64,000 nucleotides of DNA, taken from the NCBI GenBank assembly GCA_003254925.1, contig QANZ01017416.1, positions 372,758 to 436,757 on the forward strand, written 5' to 3'. Under the pieces are notes generated by a model, which worked only from the letters and a program-made list of their open reading frames with translations, searched no databases and had not been told where the DNA came from. The position numbers were made by a program, and so were the translations under genes. This DNA comes from Chamaecrista fasciculata. Its lineage: Eukaryota; Streptophyta; Magnoliopsida; Fabales; Fabaceae. Positions 19,771 through 31,410 of this stretch are shown here, piece after piece. How positions within the stretch are numbered: the first letter of the stretch is position 1; each line of letters starts with the position of its first letter.

Positions 19771-21861
19771 TAACCCTATACGTTTTTTTTTTGGCCGAAA
19801 AACCCTATACTTTAATGTATTAACTTTTTGAAAGTGTTTGTTGAGGATTCCTTGACATATTGGCTTACATTTTTTCCTATGATGCTAAAGAAAAATCAGC
19901 TGTTCTAGATAAAACTTCTAAAGCTGCTAATGATATCCTAAAGGTTTAATAGTTTTTTTTATTTTTTGTACTTACAAAATATTCATTTTCTATTGTATTG
20001 AGTTATACAGTGCAATTTTATGTCATATCTGATGCAGGGCATCTTACCCTATACTTTTGTTGCAAAGTATGATATCAATAGCAAATGAAGCTTTACCTAG
20101 ATCTGCTGAAACATTGTAGGTTCTCTCTAGTGTATGATATCAATTTTCTGGTGTTCATTTTACTGATGGTGTGAATTTTCAGGTTCTACATGTTAGCAAA
20201 AGTTCCCATGTAAATGAAGGAGCATGAATTAGAATGGGACCACACTACTTGGTTAAGGGGCAAGTGAAAAATCACTAAGTCGTACTCATCTGGTTAGACA
20301 TATTCAAATTCCGATACTACAAAATTGAACAAATACCTTCTCAAGTTCTCATTGTCATTTTTACTTAGCATTGTGCATTATATTCAATTTTAATTTACTT
20401 GAAGTTGGGTGTATACATAATCACAAATTAAATAATTATAATACATTTTAAATTTTCTTTTACCAAAACATTTTTGTCCACTTGAATAAAAAATTAAATA
20501 TTTTCCAAATTTATAAAAGAAAGAGACTAAAATTCTCTTCTAATAAGAGTTAAAGTCTATAAAACATGGACACAAGACACGACACGGACACACTGACATG
20601 CCAGATTCTTAAAATTACACAACACAACAAATCATATATTTATATATATAAATAATTAAAAATTCATAAGAGTTTTTCACTTTCGGTTGCATTGCCCATC
20701 ATACAAGGATTGGACTTGTAATTCATGTGGCGCTTAATTTTTTATTTCTTTCTCTGGAAATGCAAGTCTAGTTAGTAATCAGCTGATGTGTTCTTCTCCC
20801 TCTTTCTTCATTGACTACATTTGTTTCAAACACACTACTCATCTGGTATATTTCTCAAAAGGGAATAACAATGGATGATTAAATTATATCTGCTTTGTTA
20901 CTTAATAAGACTTATATTGTGATTTGGTTAATAAGACTTATATTGAAGGCGCCCAAGGCCCAACCCAATAGGTTTATGAAATACTATTTAGGTTTAATTA
21001 TTTAAGATTTTGTTAACAAATGATATTAAACAAAAAGGAAGGGACCACAAACAGAAAAAAAATAAAACAGAACTTCAGAAGACATAAACACACAAATAGA
21101 GGCATGAATATCGTAGCGTACTTGCATAAAAGCATCTCATCTTTGAGTACATTTTTAGCTCCTCATTTTGATATCTAACTCTAATTCCTTAACGATTTTG
21201 ATGATTATTATAGTAGAACTTATAACAGTCTGCCTAGCTTTGCATCTCTTATTTTGCTTCAGTTGGCCTCTTGCGCGCCTAAGGCTTTTCAGGGGCTTGG
21301 CGTCTTGAGGGCGCTTTTGACTACCTTTATTATGAATTATTATTGCTTTCTTTCCTTGAACTAAAACAAGTTGTATCAATTACTTTACTTTGTGACTCTG
21401 AATTGCACCTCTACAGTCAAATTGAGGTTAGTGTCACAGTTTGGCAACATGATGTGCAATAACCAGAAGGGGGCTTATGATCATGGGGAAATGGGATTTG
21501 TTCCTTTGACATATCATTCTAATTCAAGTATTACTTTCATGTTAACTTTGTGTTTTAGTTATCAATCAATGAGGTTAAACTGTAATGTGAATATTCTGAG
21601 ACTTAACTTTATCAATAAATACTGCGTGCTCTTTGTGAAAATACTTTACACCATTCACTTAACTGCTACAATATAGTCACATGTAAGTTTTGACTAAATT
21701 GGCCCAATATTTACCTTAGAGTCTTGCACCAGCAAAAAAGAAGAAGACAAACATGATTGAATTAACCTGAAATTGGCCAGAAGTAAAGGAAATTAAAAGA
21801 TTTGGAGAGTTGCAAACAAAAAAAAAAGGGAAGAGAAGAAAAATAGATAATTCCTAAGCTT
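19771..21861. other. Decayed intergenic DNA with a diverged piece of RLP upstream flank
   Basis: Between about 20380 and 20540 the sequence is a diverged copy of flank A. 20560-20640 carries a short 'gacacgacacggacacac' segment also found at 25756-26027. Around 19880-19945 and 20030-20090 the plus strand has exon-like phrases (SAVLDKTSKAANDILK followed by 'gt', then an 'ag' and GILPYTFVAKYD) that I cannot assign. The frames at 21155-21379 and 21371-21676 have no recognisable family. Confidence 0.35.
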
Positions 21862-22268
21862 ATTGCAAACTAATCAATAATAGACACTTAAAATTGTACT
21901 CACAGTTTCAAATATCACCCCCTTCGGTGCTCTCTGTCTGGTCTTAGAGATTTAAGAGTACAAAAATTAATCTTCCTACTCATGGTTTAAACAGCTTCCA
22001 TCAATTTCTTCCATACAATTGTTAATGGTATATGAAAATTGGAGATATGCTTTCATGAATAGTTTGTGGCATCTTCTACAAGAGACAGATATTGAATGCA
22101 CCTCATGGATTGCAGATTTACATTATTAGACAGCACATACATGGGATACTCTATTAGCTCATTAGAGTTTGATTTTGGCGTAGTGCTAGAAAGATATTAG
22201 AAAGTCTATCTCAAGAGAATGCTAAAAAAACTCACATACCCTAATGTGTAATCCACTGTCAGTCATAT
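21862..22268. repeat. ~410-bp direct repeat, copy 1 (pairs with 24007-24419)
   Basis: The two copies share long runs such as 'gcacatacatgggatactct' and differ at only a few positions. Copy 1 ends inside the exon-like segment that copy 2 continues (24385-24472) and is joined at 22268 to RLP 3'-flank sequence. The duplication therefore truncated an exon and moved it next to the Rab7-like relic. Confidence 0.85.
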
Positions 22269-22930
22269 TAATCATAAAGTTCAGAAGTGCATGCAAGATT
22301 TTACAACAGAATTGAATCTTTTTTAACAATCACTGTTTAATTAATTGTTTTAACCATTGCACTAATAGCTCCTAAATAAATTCAACAATTTCTTAACTGA
22401 CGTTGAAATGGAAAGGATCACTAACAGTTTTAACATTGCTGAAGTATGGAAACTGATCAACTGAAATTTTTAATTAAGAAAAATCCTTAACACATGAATC
22501 TAATTTTGAAGAATAAAGAAGGCATGGCAAATGAACCGAACATGCTTTTTTTCTAAAAGTGCAACATGCTCAAGCCCATCCATGCCAAAACAGGACTGAA
22601 ACCATCAGAATGACATGAATTAATGTCAAACATAGCTTACCCACACCACACCAACTTAGGGTATAGAGTGTACAAAAAGGGGAAGGAGGGTGCAGAATCA
22701 CTATGAAACCAAAAAAAGAAATTGAATTAAGATTGTGGGTCTCAGTATTAAGGAAAGACCAAAGAAAACATTCAGAATTGCCATATCAGCACGCGCATCC
22801 ACCCCTCTGCTCGCTCTCTGGAACAACAGCCTCAGGAATACCTTGAAAATATCTGCGATTGAGAACAGAAAATTTGAAACAATCAGCTAATAAATTAGTT
22901 CTTCAGTTTCTAATAGGTTATTTATAATTA
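22269..22930 (-). pseudogene. Detached RLP 3'-flank block with Rab7-like last exon
   Basis: 22269-22700 matches 9360-9790 and 16700-17110. Within it, on the minus strand, 22841-22786 encodes GIPEAVVPESEQRGGCAC and a stop, preceded by 'ttttcaag' as splice acceptor. It is the same Rab7/RABG-like C-terminal exon as at 9903-9848, with two residue differences. The neighbouring Rab exons seen at 10.1-10.3 kb are missing here because similarity stops at about 22925. Confidence 0.6.
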
Positions 22931-23757
22931 GAAAAGCAAACTAGGCAAATCATACATAGTGCCTAAGTCCATTTGTGTTGGAATTTTACATAATAATTTT
23001 GCCTTAGTTCCAGTTGGATATTAAATGTCAATGCTAGAATCCCACCTTGATAATACTTTATGCACTCTTCTATCAAATTTGGTGTTACTTAACATAATAA
23101 CAAGGTAAACAACTCACATAATCACAAGGTAAACAACTGCATTTGGACATCTATTAAAAGAGGATCATTAGAACATGTTAGTGCCAACAATAAATATTTA
23201 ATTACACTCATACTCACTTCTCAATGCCAATAGAATACAACTGTAGTAAATGTCAGTAACATAGAATAGTAGACAGTATATTATTCATAACACTATAAAA
23301 TCAACAATGAGATTGTAAGGACAGACCAACAATAAAACTCACTTAATAGGACCAAAATGTGCAAAACAGAAACAAAATCTGAACCAGAGCTAAAAAATTG
23401 AGAAGAGAGACTTATTAAAGTACATATGCTAAAAAAATTTAGCCACCAGAGTTATGAGATTACAAAGTTCAGAACCAAAGATTACTAGCACATGAATTTC
23501 ATATAGCAGATAAATAATTAAAACAGAGGATATGATGGTATAGCTAGCTAGTATACTAAACCTTGAGATGACATAGTCAAAGTGGATGGAGTAATTGTAG
23601 TTTAGAGCATTAAGATTGTGGAAGCTAAGGGAATTGAAGGGGATTAAGATTAGCCTTGGATGTAGTAAACTTCCACTGGTCCAAAAGCAATATTAAGATT
23701 CAACCTGAATATACTCAAGACACATGCATTCAATGTTAATGAAATTTGATAACGGAC
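22931..23757. other. AT-rich DNA, nothing recognised
   Basis: No coding exon, repeat boundary or RNA gene could be supported. It lies between two minus-strand exon fragments and may be intron or intergenic remains. Confidence 0.35.
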
Positions 23758-23827
23758 CTCTCAATGCCAAGAGACCAACTATATCAGCCTTTGCTTCTTC
23801 CAAAGATGAGTGGAATTCTTGCAATTC
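23758..23827 (-). pseudogene. Single exon fragment of a Nudix hydrolase 3 / DPP III (peptidase M49)-like gene
   Basis: After 'gatacag' the minus strand reads ELQEFHSSLEEAKADIVGLL, then ALR, and meets a possible donor 'gtccgt'. This phrase closely resembles, from memory, the M49-peptidase part of plant Nudix hydrolase 3 (ELQEFHS.LEEAKADIVGLWAL). None of the neighbouring exons of such a gene is seen, and the next fragments upstream belong to something else. It is a stray exon, not a working gene. Confidence 0.55.
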
Positions 23828-24006
23828 CTGTATCAAAATAAATAATAAGATTATTATACTTCATTTCTCAGCTATTGAAGAATTAATATCATTTAGTATT
23901 AATGTCCTGACACAAAATTGACATTTCATCACCGAAACTTACATATGATTGTGGCTCGGAATGGTAGTGGCTTTTCACTTAAGTTACATGTAAATCTCAA
24001 TTATAT

Positions 24007-24419
24007 ATTGCCAACTAATCAATAATAGACACTTAAAATTGTACTCACAGTTTCAAATTTCACCCCCTTCGGTGCTCTCTGTCTGGTCTTAGAGATTTAA
24101 GAGTACGAAAATTAATCTTCCTACTCATAGTTTAAACAGCTTCCATCAATTTCTTCCATACAATTCTTAACGGTATATGAAAATTGAAGATATGCTTTGA
24201 TGAATAGTTTGTGGCATCTTCTACAAGAGACAGATATTGAATGCACCTCATGGATTGCAGATTTACATTATTAGACAGCACATACATGGGATACTCTTGT
24301 AGCTCATTAGAGTTTGATTTTGGCGTAGTGCTAGAAAGATATTAGAAAGTCTATCTCAAGAGAATGCTAAAAAAACTCACATACCCTAATGTGTAATCCA
24401 CTGTCAGTCATATTAATCA
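24007..24419. repeat. ~410-bp direct repeat, copy 2
   Basis: Partner of 21862-22268. It contains, on the minus strand, a short exon-like segment APKGVKFET followed by donor 'gtgagt' (about 24050-24100), preceded by 'ctaag', in both copies. No family is assigned to it. Confidence 0.8.
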
Positions 24420-24472
24420 GCTGCAGAACATGTGCTGACATTTCTGCATCAAGAATCTCATGTGATTCTCCA
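24385..24472 (-). pseudogene. Exon fragment, possibly exportin-7-like
   Basis: Between acceptor 'attacag' and donor 'gtatgtg' the minus strand has an 88-nt open exon encoding GESHEILDAEMSAHVLQLIN and MTDSGLHIR. The phrase LDAE.SA.VLQLIN.TDSG is reminiscent of plant exportin-7/RanBP16-type nuclear transport receptors, but this is from memory and needs a search. The next upstream exon-like piece (24914-24850, ALGLVHGAKVVHASEPVHGR) has proper AG and GT borders and could be from the same source. Confidence 0.4.
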
Positions 24473-24849
24473 CTGTAATTCAGAAACAAAAGGAAAAAAT
24501 TAGGAAACATTAGCTAGTAATGAGGATAGTTCTGTGCTGCTAGTAGCTAGATACTAAACTCTGTTATAACTAGATAAATTGCGATATACACAAAAATATT
24601 GAAATGGGGCGAAATCTCAACCACATACTTGAGCTTAACTATATATACTAATTCACATTATAAGAGTTAGAAAAAACACGCCTTGTATATACATATAGTC
24701 CTTCCTAATGGCTTCATTTGTATATACATATATAAAAAAAGATTGCACAATAACACACTACTTCAAGGTTTGAGCACATGACAGAATAAATGAAAAAGAC
24801 CACTACAAGAAAAACATAATGAACAAATTTTTAAAATCTTCAACCATAC

Positions 24850-24914
24850 CTTAAACGTCCATGGACTGGTTCTGATGCGTGGACAACTTTAGCTCCATGC
24901 ACTAAACCTAGAGC
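24850..24914 (-). pseudogene. Unassigned exon fragment
   Basis: 65 nt open on the minus strand, bounded by 'ctaatag' and 'gtatgg', encoding ALGLVHGAKVVHASEPVHGR and LR. I do not recognise the family. It is in line with the other minus-strand exon fragments of this region. Further upstream, 25690-25600 (MLGLTDELMNIVAYLAMKVE) and about 25500-25420 are similar open stretches with splice-like borders but even less certain. Confidence 0.35.
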
Positions 24915-25516
24915 CTATTAGATCATAAACTATGATCAGAAATTCAAGGTAAAGAACAATCATAAATGGCAAAACTTTGAAGTCTAATACTCAAGTTCAT
25001 CTAAATTCATTACAACATTAATAAAACAAGGATTTAACATAACATTATACTTAATATCATTGTTATACAAGATGTCAAATAAGAATAAGGTTATAGGAAG
25101 CCAAGGTGAATAATTTCAAGTTCAACCTTGATTCCTTATCCAATGAGAGTTACATTTCAAAGAGTCCCAAAGAAGAAAGCTTGATGACTATGTTAATTTA
25201 TATGAGATCATTGGCATCAATGTACAACGCCTTGTACATGGCACAAGCATTAGTTTCAATATATCTTCATTTTAATCACTATAATATAAAGAGGATAACA
25301 GAGAACCCAAAATGAATTTTCAGTTAAATTATCCATGATGTAAACTTGTAAAGTATTATGATATATGCAAATTCCAATGAGAAAAAGAACAATTTTGAGC
25401 AGTAATAGACAAAACTAAGATCACAATAATGCCCATAGACATGTGGGAGGACTTGGCTGTTGAGTTCTGAGCTGAATTCTTGGAGCCTGAAGAAACTGTA
25501 ATAACAAAAATACAGA

Positions 25517-25539
25517 TATATATATATATATATATATAA
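25517..25539. repeat. (TA)n microsatellite
   Basis: Uninterrupted TA repeat within AT-rich DNA. Confidence 0.9.
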
Positions 25540-25755
25540 ATCCATGGTTTCGATGAAACAGAGCACTTGCTAGATATAGATAAATGTGTTCTGTAATAAA
25601 AATCAAACTTGTGACTGTTTCTACATACTCAACTTTCATTGCTAAATAAGCCACAATATTCATAAGTTCATCAGTCAACCCTAACATCTAATAACAAAAA
25701 AACACGAATCAACAATGTTATACGAATCAACACCAAAGACAAAAACTTCTAATCT

Positions 25756-26027
25756 AGGAAGCATGGACACTGACACGGACACGGGACACGACACGGACAC
25801 ACTGACACGCTAGATTCGTAAAATTATACGACACGACACGATATATATTTATATATAAAAATAATTAAAAATCCATAAATTTTTATGAAAATTTAAAAAT
25901 TACAATACATATTCATAATATATGTCATATGTGATATTATTGTCTATTGTTTGTCATGATAAAGTTACTGAATATGTGTCGTGTGGCTGTCGTACGGGTG
26001 TTGACACGGACACGTAACAAAATGAGC
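25756..26027. repeat. GACACGGACACG-rich repeat element
   Basis: Begins 'gacactgacacggacacg' and ends 'gttgacacggacacgtaac' with an AT-rich core. A shorter version is at 20560-20640. The complementary 'gtgtcgtgtggctgtcgt' near 25977 suggests an inverted-repeat element. The boundaries and class are not resolved. Confidence 0.45.
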
Positions 26028-27865
26028 AGTGGAATATGTCATTGACATACAGCACCAAGAACAAAATTGTGCTCCCACTAACCTTCTTGTAAACACAAGG
26101 TTCGTCAGCGTTTTGTAAGAAGCCAAACTCTTTGACTACTTCATCAAAACGATGATTCCAACTCCGTGATGCTTGCTTCAATCCATAAATGGATTTCCAA
26201 AGCTTGCACACCTTTACTGGTTCCTCTGGACATTCAAACCCCTCGGGTTGTATCACATACACATCCTCGGGCAGCCTTCCTCTAAGGAATGCTATTTTGA
26301 CATCCAATTGCCATATCTCATAGGCAAGCAGGATCCTAATGGTCTTGGCCATTGCAACAGGGGAAAAGGAAAACCCTTTGCAACTAGCCTAGCCTTGAAG
26401 ACGTTGACGTTGCCATCTCAGCCTTCATGGCTTCAACCCATTTCTCGGAGTTGAGGTGAAAGTTTCTTGATAGGTGGTAGGCTCACCACGCTCTATGAGC
26501 AACACATCCCTGTTTTCAGTCACCAAAGATCCACATCTTTGTGGTTGAAAACGTGTTCTATCAGAACTTCGTTGTCCTTGTGTTATTAGAGGAGCTACCA
26601 CAACACCTTGTGGTTCTTCTCTAGTTTCCGTCTGCGCCTCTGAAGTGCTTTGTGAATCTTGAACTCCTTCAAGATCTACCTTACTCCCACTGTTTCTTTT
26701 GGAAACAAGATCCTTCTCTAAGAAGATCAACTTCTGACTACAAACTCTTTGTTGTCAGATGGGCAGTAAACATAGTATCCCCTCGTTTCCTTGGGGTACC
26801 CTACAAGCACCTTTTGGGAGATAGTTTATCGTTTGCTTAACGTAAACTTTACACCCCCAAATTTTGAGATAAGACACTATGGGACTCCTCCCATCCATAT
26901 CTCATATGGTGTCTTCTCAATTGCCTCAGACAGAACACGGTTAAGTGTGAACACGGCAGCTTCTAAAGCATATCCTCAAAAGGATCACGGAAGATCAGTT
27001 TGACTCATCATAGATCGAACCATATCAAATAGAGTTCGATTCCTCCTCTCAGAAACACCATCCCCATGGGGTTTCAGAAGGGGTAAGTCGTGAGACCATC
27101 TCACGGCTTCTAAGATGATCAACAAATTCTTGACTCAAATACTCGTCTTCTCGATCGTATCGAAAAACTTTGATTTTCTTGTCAAGTTAGTTCTCTACTT
27201 CACTTTGAAATCTCCATTTCAAAAGACTCAGACTTATGCTTTAATAGGTAGCCCAAGTCAAACCTATTGAAGCAGCTAGTAAGAGTAACCACCTTTAGCT
27301 TGCGTACTTATGGGTCCACATACATCACCATGTATGATCCCCAATAAGTTCGATGCCCTCTCACTGTGGCCAGTGAAAAGTGCCTTTGTCATTTTCCAAG
27401 TAAGCGAGATTCGCAAGCATCATATGATTCAAAATCAAATGAGCTTAGAAGTCCATCTCCATGGAGCTCCTCTAGGCGTTTCTCGTTTATATGGCCTAAA
27501 CGACAATGCCAAAGGTATGTAGGATTAGATTCTCCAATCTTAATCCTTTTGTATCATTGTTATAGATATTGTTATCGTGTTAACGTTCAAATTTCAAGAT
27601 GCAATGATTATCTTGCAAATCACATAAGCAAATAATCATCATCTTAATAAATTGAACACCATTCTTTTCAGTTAACACATGCGAAAACTTTCTTATCTCA
27701 TAAGAAAGAGAAGCATTGTTTAAACTTAAAGAAGGTACATGACAACAATAGGTTAAGCCCAGAGGGCAAAACAAGCTCGCATGTTCCTACAGCAGCAGTA
27801 GCAACCCTTGCTCTATTGCCTACTCGTAGGTCCATCTCGCTTCTGTTCAGCTTACTCTATTATAT
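26028..27865 (-). pseudogene. Degenerate Ty1/copia pol remnant A
   Basis: On the minus strand, 26352-26040 encodes a copia reverse transcriptase piece: EIWQLDVKIAFLRGRLPEDV, KVCKLWKSIYGLKQASRSWN and FLVLYVNDIF. The last corresponds to the active-site YVDD, here YVND. Upstream on the same strand, 26730-26425 carries the linker before the RT (VLLIERGEPTTYQETF), and 26731-27850 holds broken integrase-region sequence with many stops. No LTRs are visible. The region is homologous to 54350-55560, so both derive from one copia family. It abuts RLP flank A at about 27866. Confidence 0.8.
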
Positions 27866-27909
27866 CCATATGAACTTTACTTAAAGTTGGATGTATTAAA
27901 AATGATAAA

Positions 27910-28587
27910 GGCAAACGACATGTTGGTACCCTTAACATTTGAGGTCAGTTTCAGTTATATCCCTAACGTTTCTTTTGTGTCAGTTATGCTCCCAACGTTT
28001 CACATTGTTGTCAATTATACTCTAAGCTAAAATTTTTTTAGGCCAAAGTCCTATTTTGGTTCCTCAAGTTTGCTCAAAGTTCTGTTTTGGTCCCTCAAGT
28101 CTCTGGCGAACTTTCCGGTGAGATACACCGCGGCTCCGATGACTACGAAAACTCATAATCCAAGGTTTTTTGACCTCTTGAATTCAATGGCGGCCTGCAT
28201 TTTGCGAAAAAATGACCGGAAATATGATTTTTGGCGATTGTGTAAATTTTCCGACAACTATGTAATTTTTCAACGGCTTGTTAGTCATTTTTTCACAAAA
28301 TGGAGGCCGTCATTAAACTCAGGAGGTAAAAAAAAACTTGGATTAGGAGTTTTCGTAGTCGTCGGAGTCACCGTGTATCTCGCTGAAAACTTCGCCGGAG
28401 ACTTAAGAGACTAAAACGAAATTTTGAATAAACTTGAGGGACCAAAATATGACTTTGGCGCAAAAAAAGTTGAGGTGTATAATTGACAACAATGTGAAAC
28501 GTTTGGGGCATAACTGACACAAAACAATCGTTATGGGCATAACTGAAACTAACTCCAAACGTTAGGGGCACCAATAGGTCTTTTGCC
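27910..28587. mobile_element. Foldback/Mutator-like element with 9-bp target duplication
   Basis: The outer ends are ggcaaacgacatgttggtac and the complement of ggcaaaagacctattggtgc, and pairing continues for about 250 bp on each side, so most of the element is two inverted arms. It is flanked by exact direct repeats aatgataaa (27901-27909 and 28588-28596), a 9-bp duplication typical of Mutator-like elements. The paralogous flank has the undisturbed site at 12154-12162. Inner arms contain 'actacgaaaactc' and 'gagttttcgtagt'. The frame at 28070-28414 lies across the arms and is not a recognisable gene. Confidence 0.88.
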
Positions 28588-28596
28588 AATGATAAA

Positions 28597-29264
28597 TGAT
28601 AATAGGCCTAATAAATTGGAGACTCAAGGACTTGGACCAGTGGCGGTCAAGGTCCACCTAGGGGAAACATTCAACCAAGAACGATGGATGGCACGACCTT
28701 AGCCGAGAACGCCATAATCGGCCCAACAGTCCTAAAGGCAAGCAAGGATTGGGCCGACAACGCCGAAAGCCCAATAAGGGGATCATCCAATCATGGACGC
28801 CAAACCATCCAGGTTTTAGGCGTCCACAAAGAATACACGCGAGAGAGCGCCTCCACGAGAACCTGGAGCCAAGCAGAGGTTAGAGGATACACGTCTCTCT
28901 CATTATAAACACCTTTGACACGAATCTTAACTGCCAAATCAGTTAAGATCACAATCAGTTAAGGTTTTCCTAAGTATCTGCGCCAGGTCAGCAGAGTTGG
29001 TTAGGATCACAATCAGATATGGAGCCAAATCTGGAACCTATCAGATTATCCTCAACCAGTATAAAAGGGAAGCCCAGAGCACTGGAAAAAGGTACGCATT
29101 ATTACTATTCACACATATTATTGCTCTCAAGCTCTTTACTGACTTAAGCATCGGAGGTGAATCGCAGGGCCATCCCTGTGCATTCATTGACTTGCAGGCG
29201 ACTTTTGACCTAGAGTTGCTTCATCGAACCAGGTAATGCCCTCCGGCCAAAACCAGGTTCATCA
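28597..29264 (+). repeat. 5' LTR of the Tat element
   Basis: 668 bp, TGATAATAGG...GGTTCATCA. A TATA box TATAAAAG lies at 29060-29067, about 200 bp before the LTR end. Confidence 0.95.
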
Positions 29265-29265
29265 C

Positions 29266-29283
29266 TGGCGCCGTCCGTGGGGA
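29266..29283 (+). other. Primer-binding site
   Basis: TGGCGCCGTCCGTGGGGA begins two bases after the 5' LTR. It is the usual form of the minus-strand primer site in plant Ty3/gypsy Tat-type elements. Confidence 0.85.
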
Positions 29284-29438
29284 CTTTTATTTCAAAGTCC
29301 AGATTTAATTTATGAAAGTGTTGATCTTAGTTTAGAATTTTTTCTTTGGATACATGAACGATAAGGTTGGATCATATACATTTTTTCCAGTATTTTTGTC
29401 TTATCTAACCTGTGTGCTTCATCGAACCAGAGAAAAAG

Positions 29439-31410
29439 ATGACATCTACAGAAATCGGCAAGATGACATCCACTCCAACTGATCAACACGCTTCAGGAGG
29501 CTCAGTAGCTCAATCCGCACAGGATTCGACGCTCGCTCCTCCCCTAGGATTTCCAGCCATCCAGGAAGCCCCTACGCTGCCCAACCCAGCGACTACGGGG
29601 CAAATTACCATAACAGCGGAGGACAAGATCGCTGCACTCAAGGCTGACATGCGCATCGAGATGGAAGCACTGCGCAAAGACATCCGTGATCTGATTACGG
29701 GCAAGGGAAAGCAAGTTGCTGAAGAAGCAGACCCAGAACCCGTACCTCCAGAAGGAAACCCAGAAAACCTAGAACAGGTGACAGCTCCCATGAACAACCC
29801 ACCACCTGTCCAGGTGACAACCCTGCAGCAGGCTCATAGCCAAACCGCTCAGCTCACCCAGCAGCAAACTTGGGTGGGCGCCTACTCTTATCCACCTCAC
29901 AGTTACTATTACCCACAGGGGTATTATCCTCAATATTACCCTGGGTATGGCATCTATGGAGGATCCGCTGGAATGTACCAGCCCATGAGCGCCTCAGCAC
30001 CAGCGCCAGAATCGGCGCCCTATGGAAGATCTGCTGGAATGTACCAGCCTTTGAATGTCCAGGCACCAGCGCCAGAATTGGCGCCTCCATCCAATTCGGC
30101 GTTCCCAACCACAACGCCCCCACTGGCTGAGGGAATATTTGCCCCTCACGTGCAAGCTGTTGAACTAGACAGGCACTACAAAATGCCCATGAAGCTGACG
30201 CCCTATACTGGGGAAAAAGACCCGGAGGATCACTTGCTCAGTTTCAAGGCCGCCATGAACATCTCCAACCTAGGAGATCCTCAACGATGCAAGCTGTTCC
30301 CAATAACTTTGGAAGGACCAGCTCTAGATTGGTTCTCCAAACTCCCGGCGGGCTCGGTACATTGCTTTAAGGATCTGGAGGAAATGTTTAAGAAACGATT
30401 CGCCACCAGCAAAGTATACAAGCAGCCTATGGCGGTCTTGACCGACATCAGACAGAACAAGGGAGAATCACTGTGAGACTACCTGGCAAAGTTTAACAAA
30501 ACTCTGCTGAGTATCAAAGAAGTGGACGACAAAATCGCAGTGTACTCATTCTTGGCAGGAATCAGACCAGGCCATGCACATAAGGAGCTTACACATAAGG
30601 CTCCCAGATCAGTCGAAGAGCTCCTCTCAATGGTTGAGGAGTTCATAACAAAGGAAGACTTAGACAAAACCCAGCGTGATCGCTTCGCGAGAATTGAACC
30701 AGACACTAGAAAGCCATATGGAAAAAACTCGGAGAAAGCTGGCGGCTCCCAAGCACCGAAAGGAAGGGAATACTCCCGGCGTCCACGATCCCCACCAAGG
30801 GGAAGACATGCTGTCTACACTGTCCTTGCTGTGTCTCAATCAGAGGTTTTCCGAGAAATCTGCAACACAGATCTACTACCGAGACTTCCTGACCGCCCTA
30901 GGAGAGCAGGGCGAAACGTTGATACTAGCAAATACTGCAGGTATCATAGAACAGAAGGACATACAACGGATGAGTGCATTGTCTTGAAAGACGAAATCGA
31001 AAACCTCATCAGATTGGGACGCCTCCCATCTAGATTCATTAAAAAGGATGGGAGTAAGAGGCCGCCTAGAGAAGAGAAAAACACTCGCGAGCATAAGAAG
31101 CCGCGAGGAGGAGGCGCTGATGGCGAAGAAAAGAAACGGGATCGACGCACACCACCCGGAGATGACAAACCATCTGGGATCATCCACACCATCTCAGGAG
31201 GCATAGAAAAAAGTGGCGCCAAGACTCCACATAAGAAGAGGAAGGTGAATCGATCCATACTTAGGATTGATTACAAGGAAGCATCTAAAGCAGAAAGATG
31301 GGTTGAACCCATAACCTTCACTGACGATGAATTATGGGAAGTCAACCAGGATTATGATGACCCTATGGTGATCACGGCACGAGTTGGCACCTTTACAGTT
31401 GAAAGGATCA
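29439..31410 (+). pseudogene. Gag of the Tat element, interrupted by one TGA
   Basis: Starts MTSTEIGKMTSTPTDQHASG. A proline/glutamine/tyrosine-rich region with short repeats (YGGSAGMYQP, YGRSAGMYQP) follows, then the gag capsid-type domain (MKLTPYTGEKDPEDHLLSFK, LEGPALDWFSKLP). At 30474-30476 TGA replaces what is probably CGA (context GESL-stop-DYLAKFN), a C-to-T change at a CpG. The same frame then continues through the rest of the gag domain to a zinc knuckle of the C-x2-H-x4-H-x4-C type (CRYHRTEGHTTDEC). The stop lies inside a conserved domain, so it is a mutation and not the natural gag end. The protein would package element RNA. Confidence 0.88.

Noticed and set aside
21155..21676. Two small frames in decayed DNA
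   Set aside because: Basic low-complexity peptide on one strand and featureless on the other; no support.
28070..28414. 114-codon frame in the foldback element
   Set aside because: Spans both inverted arms and the loop; no transposase motif.
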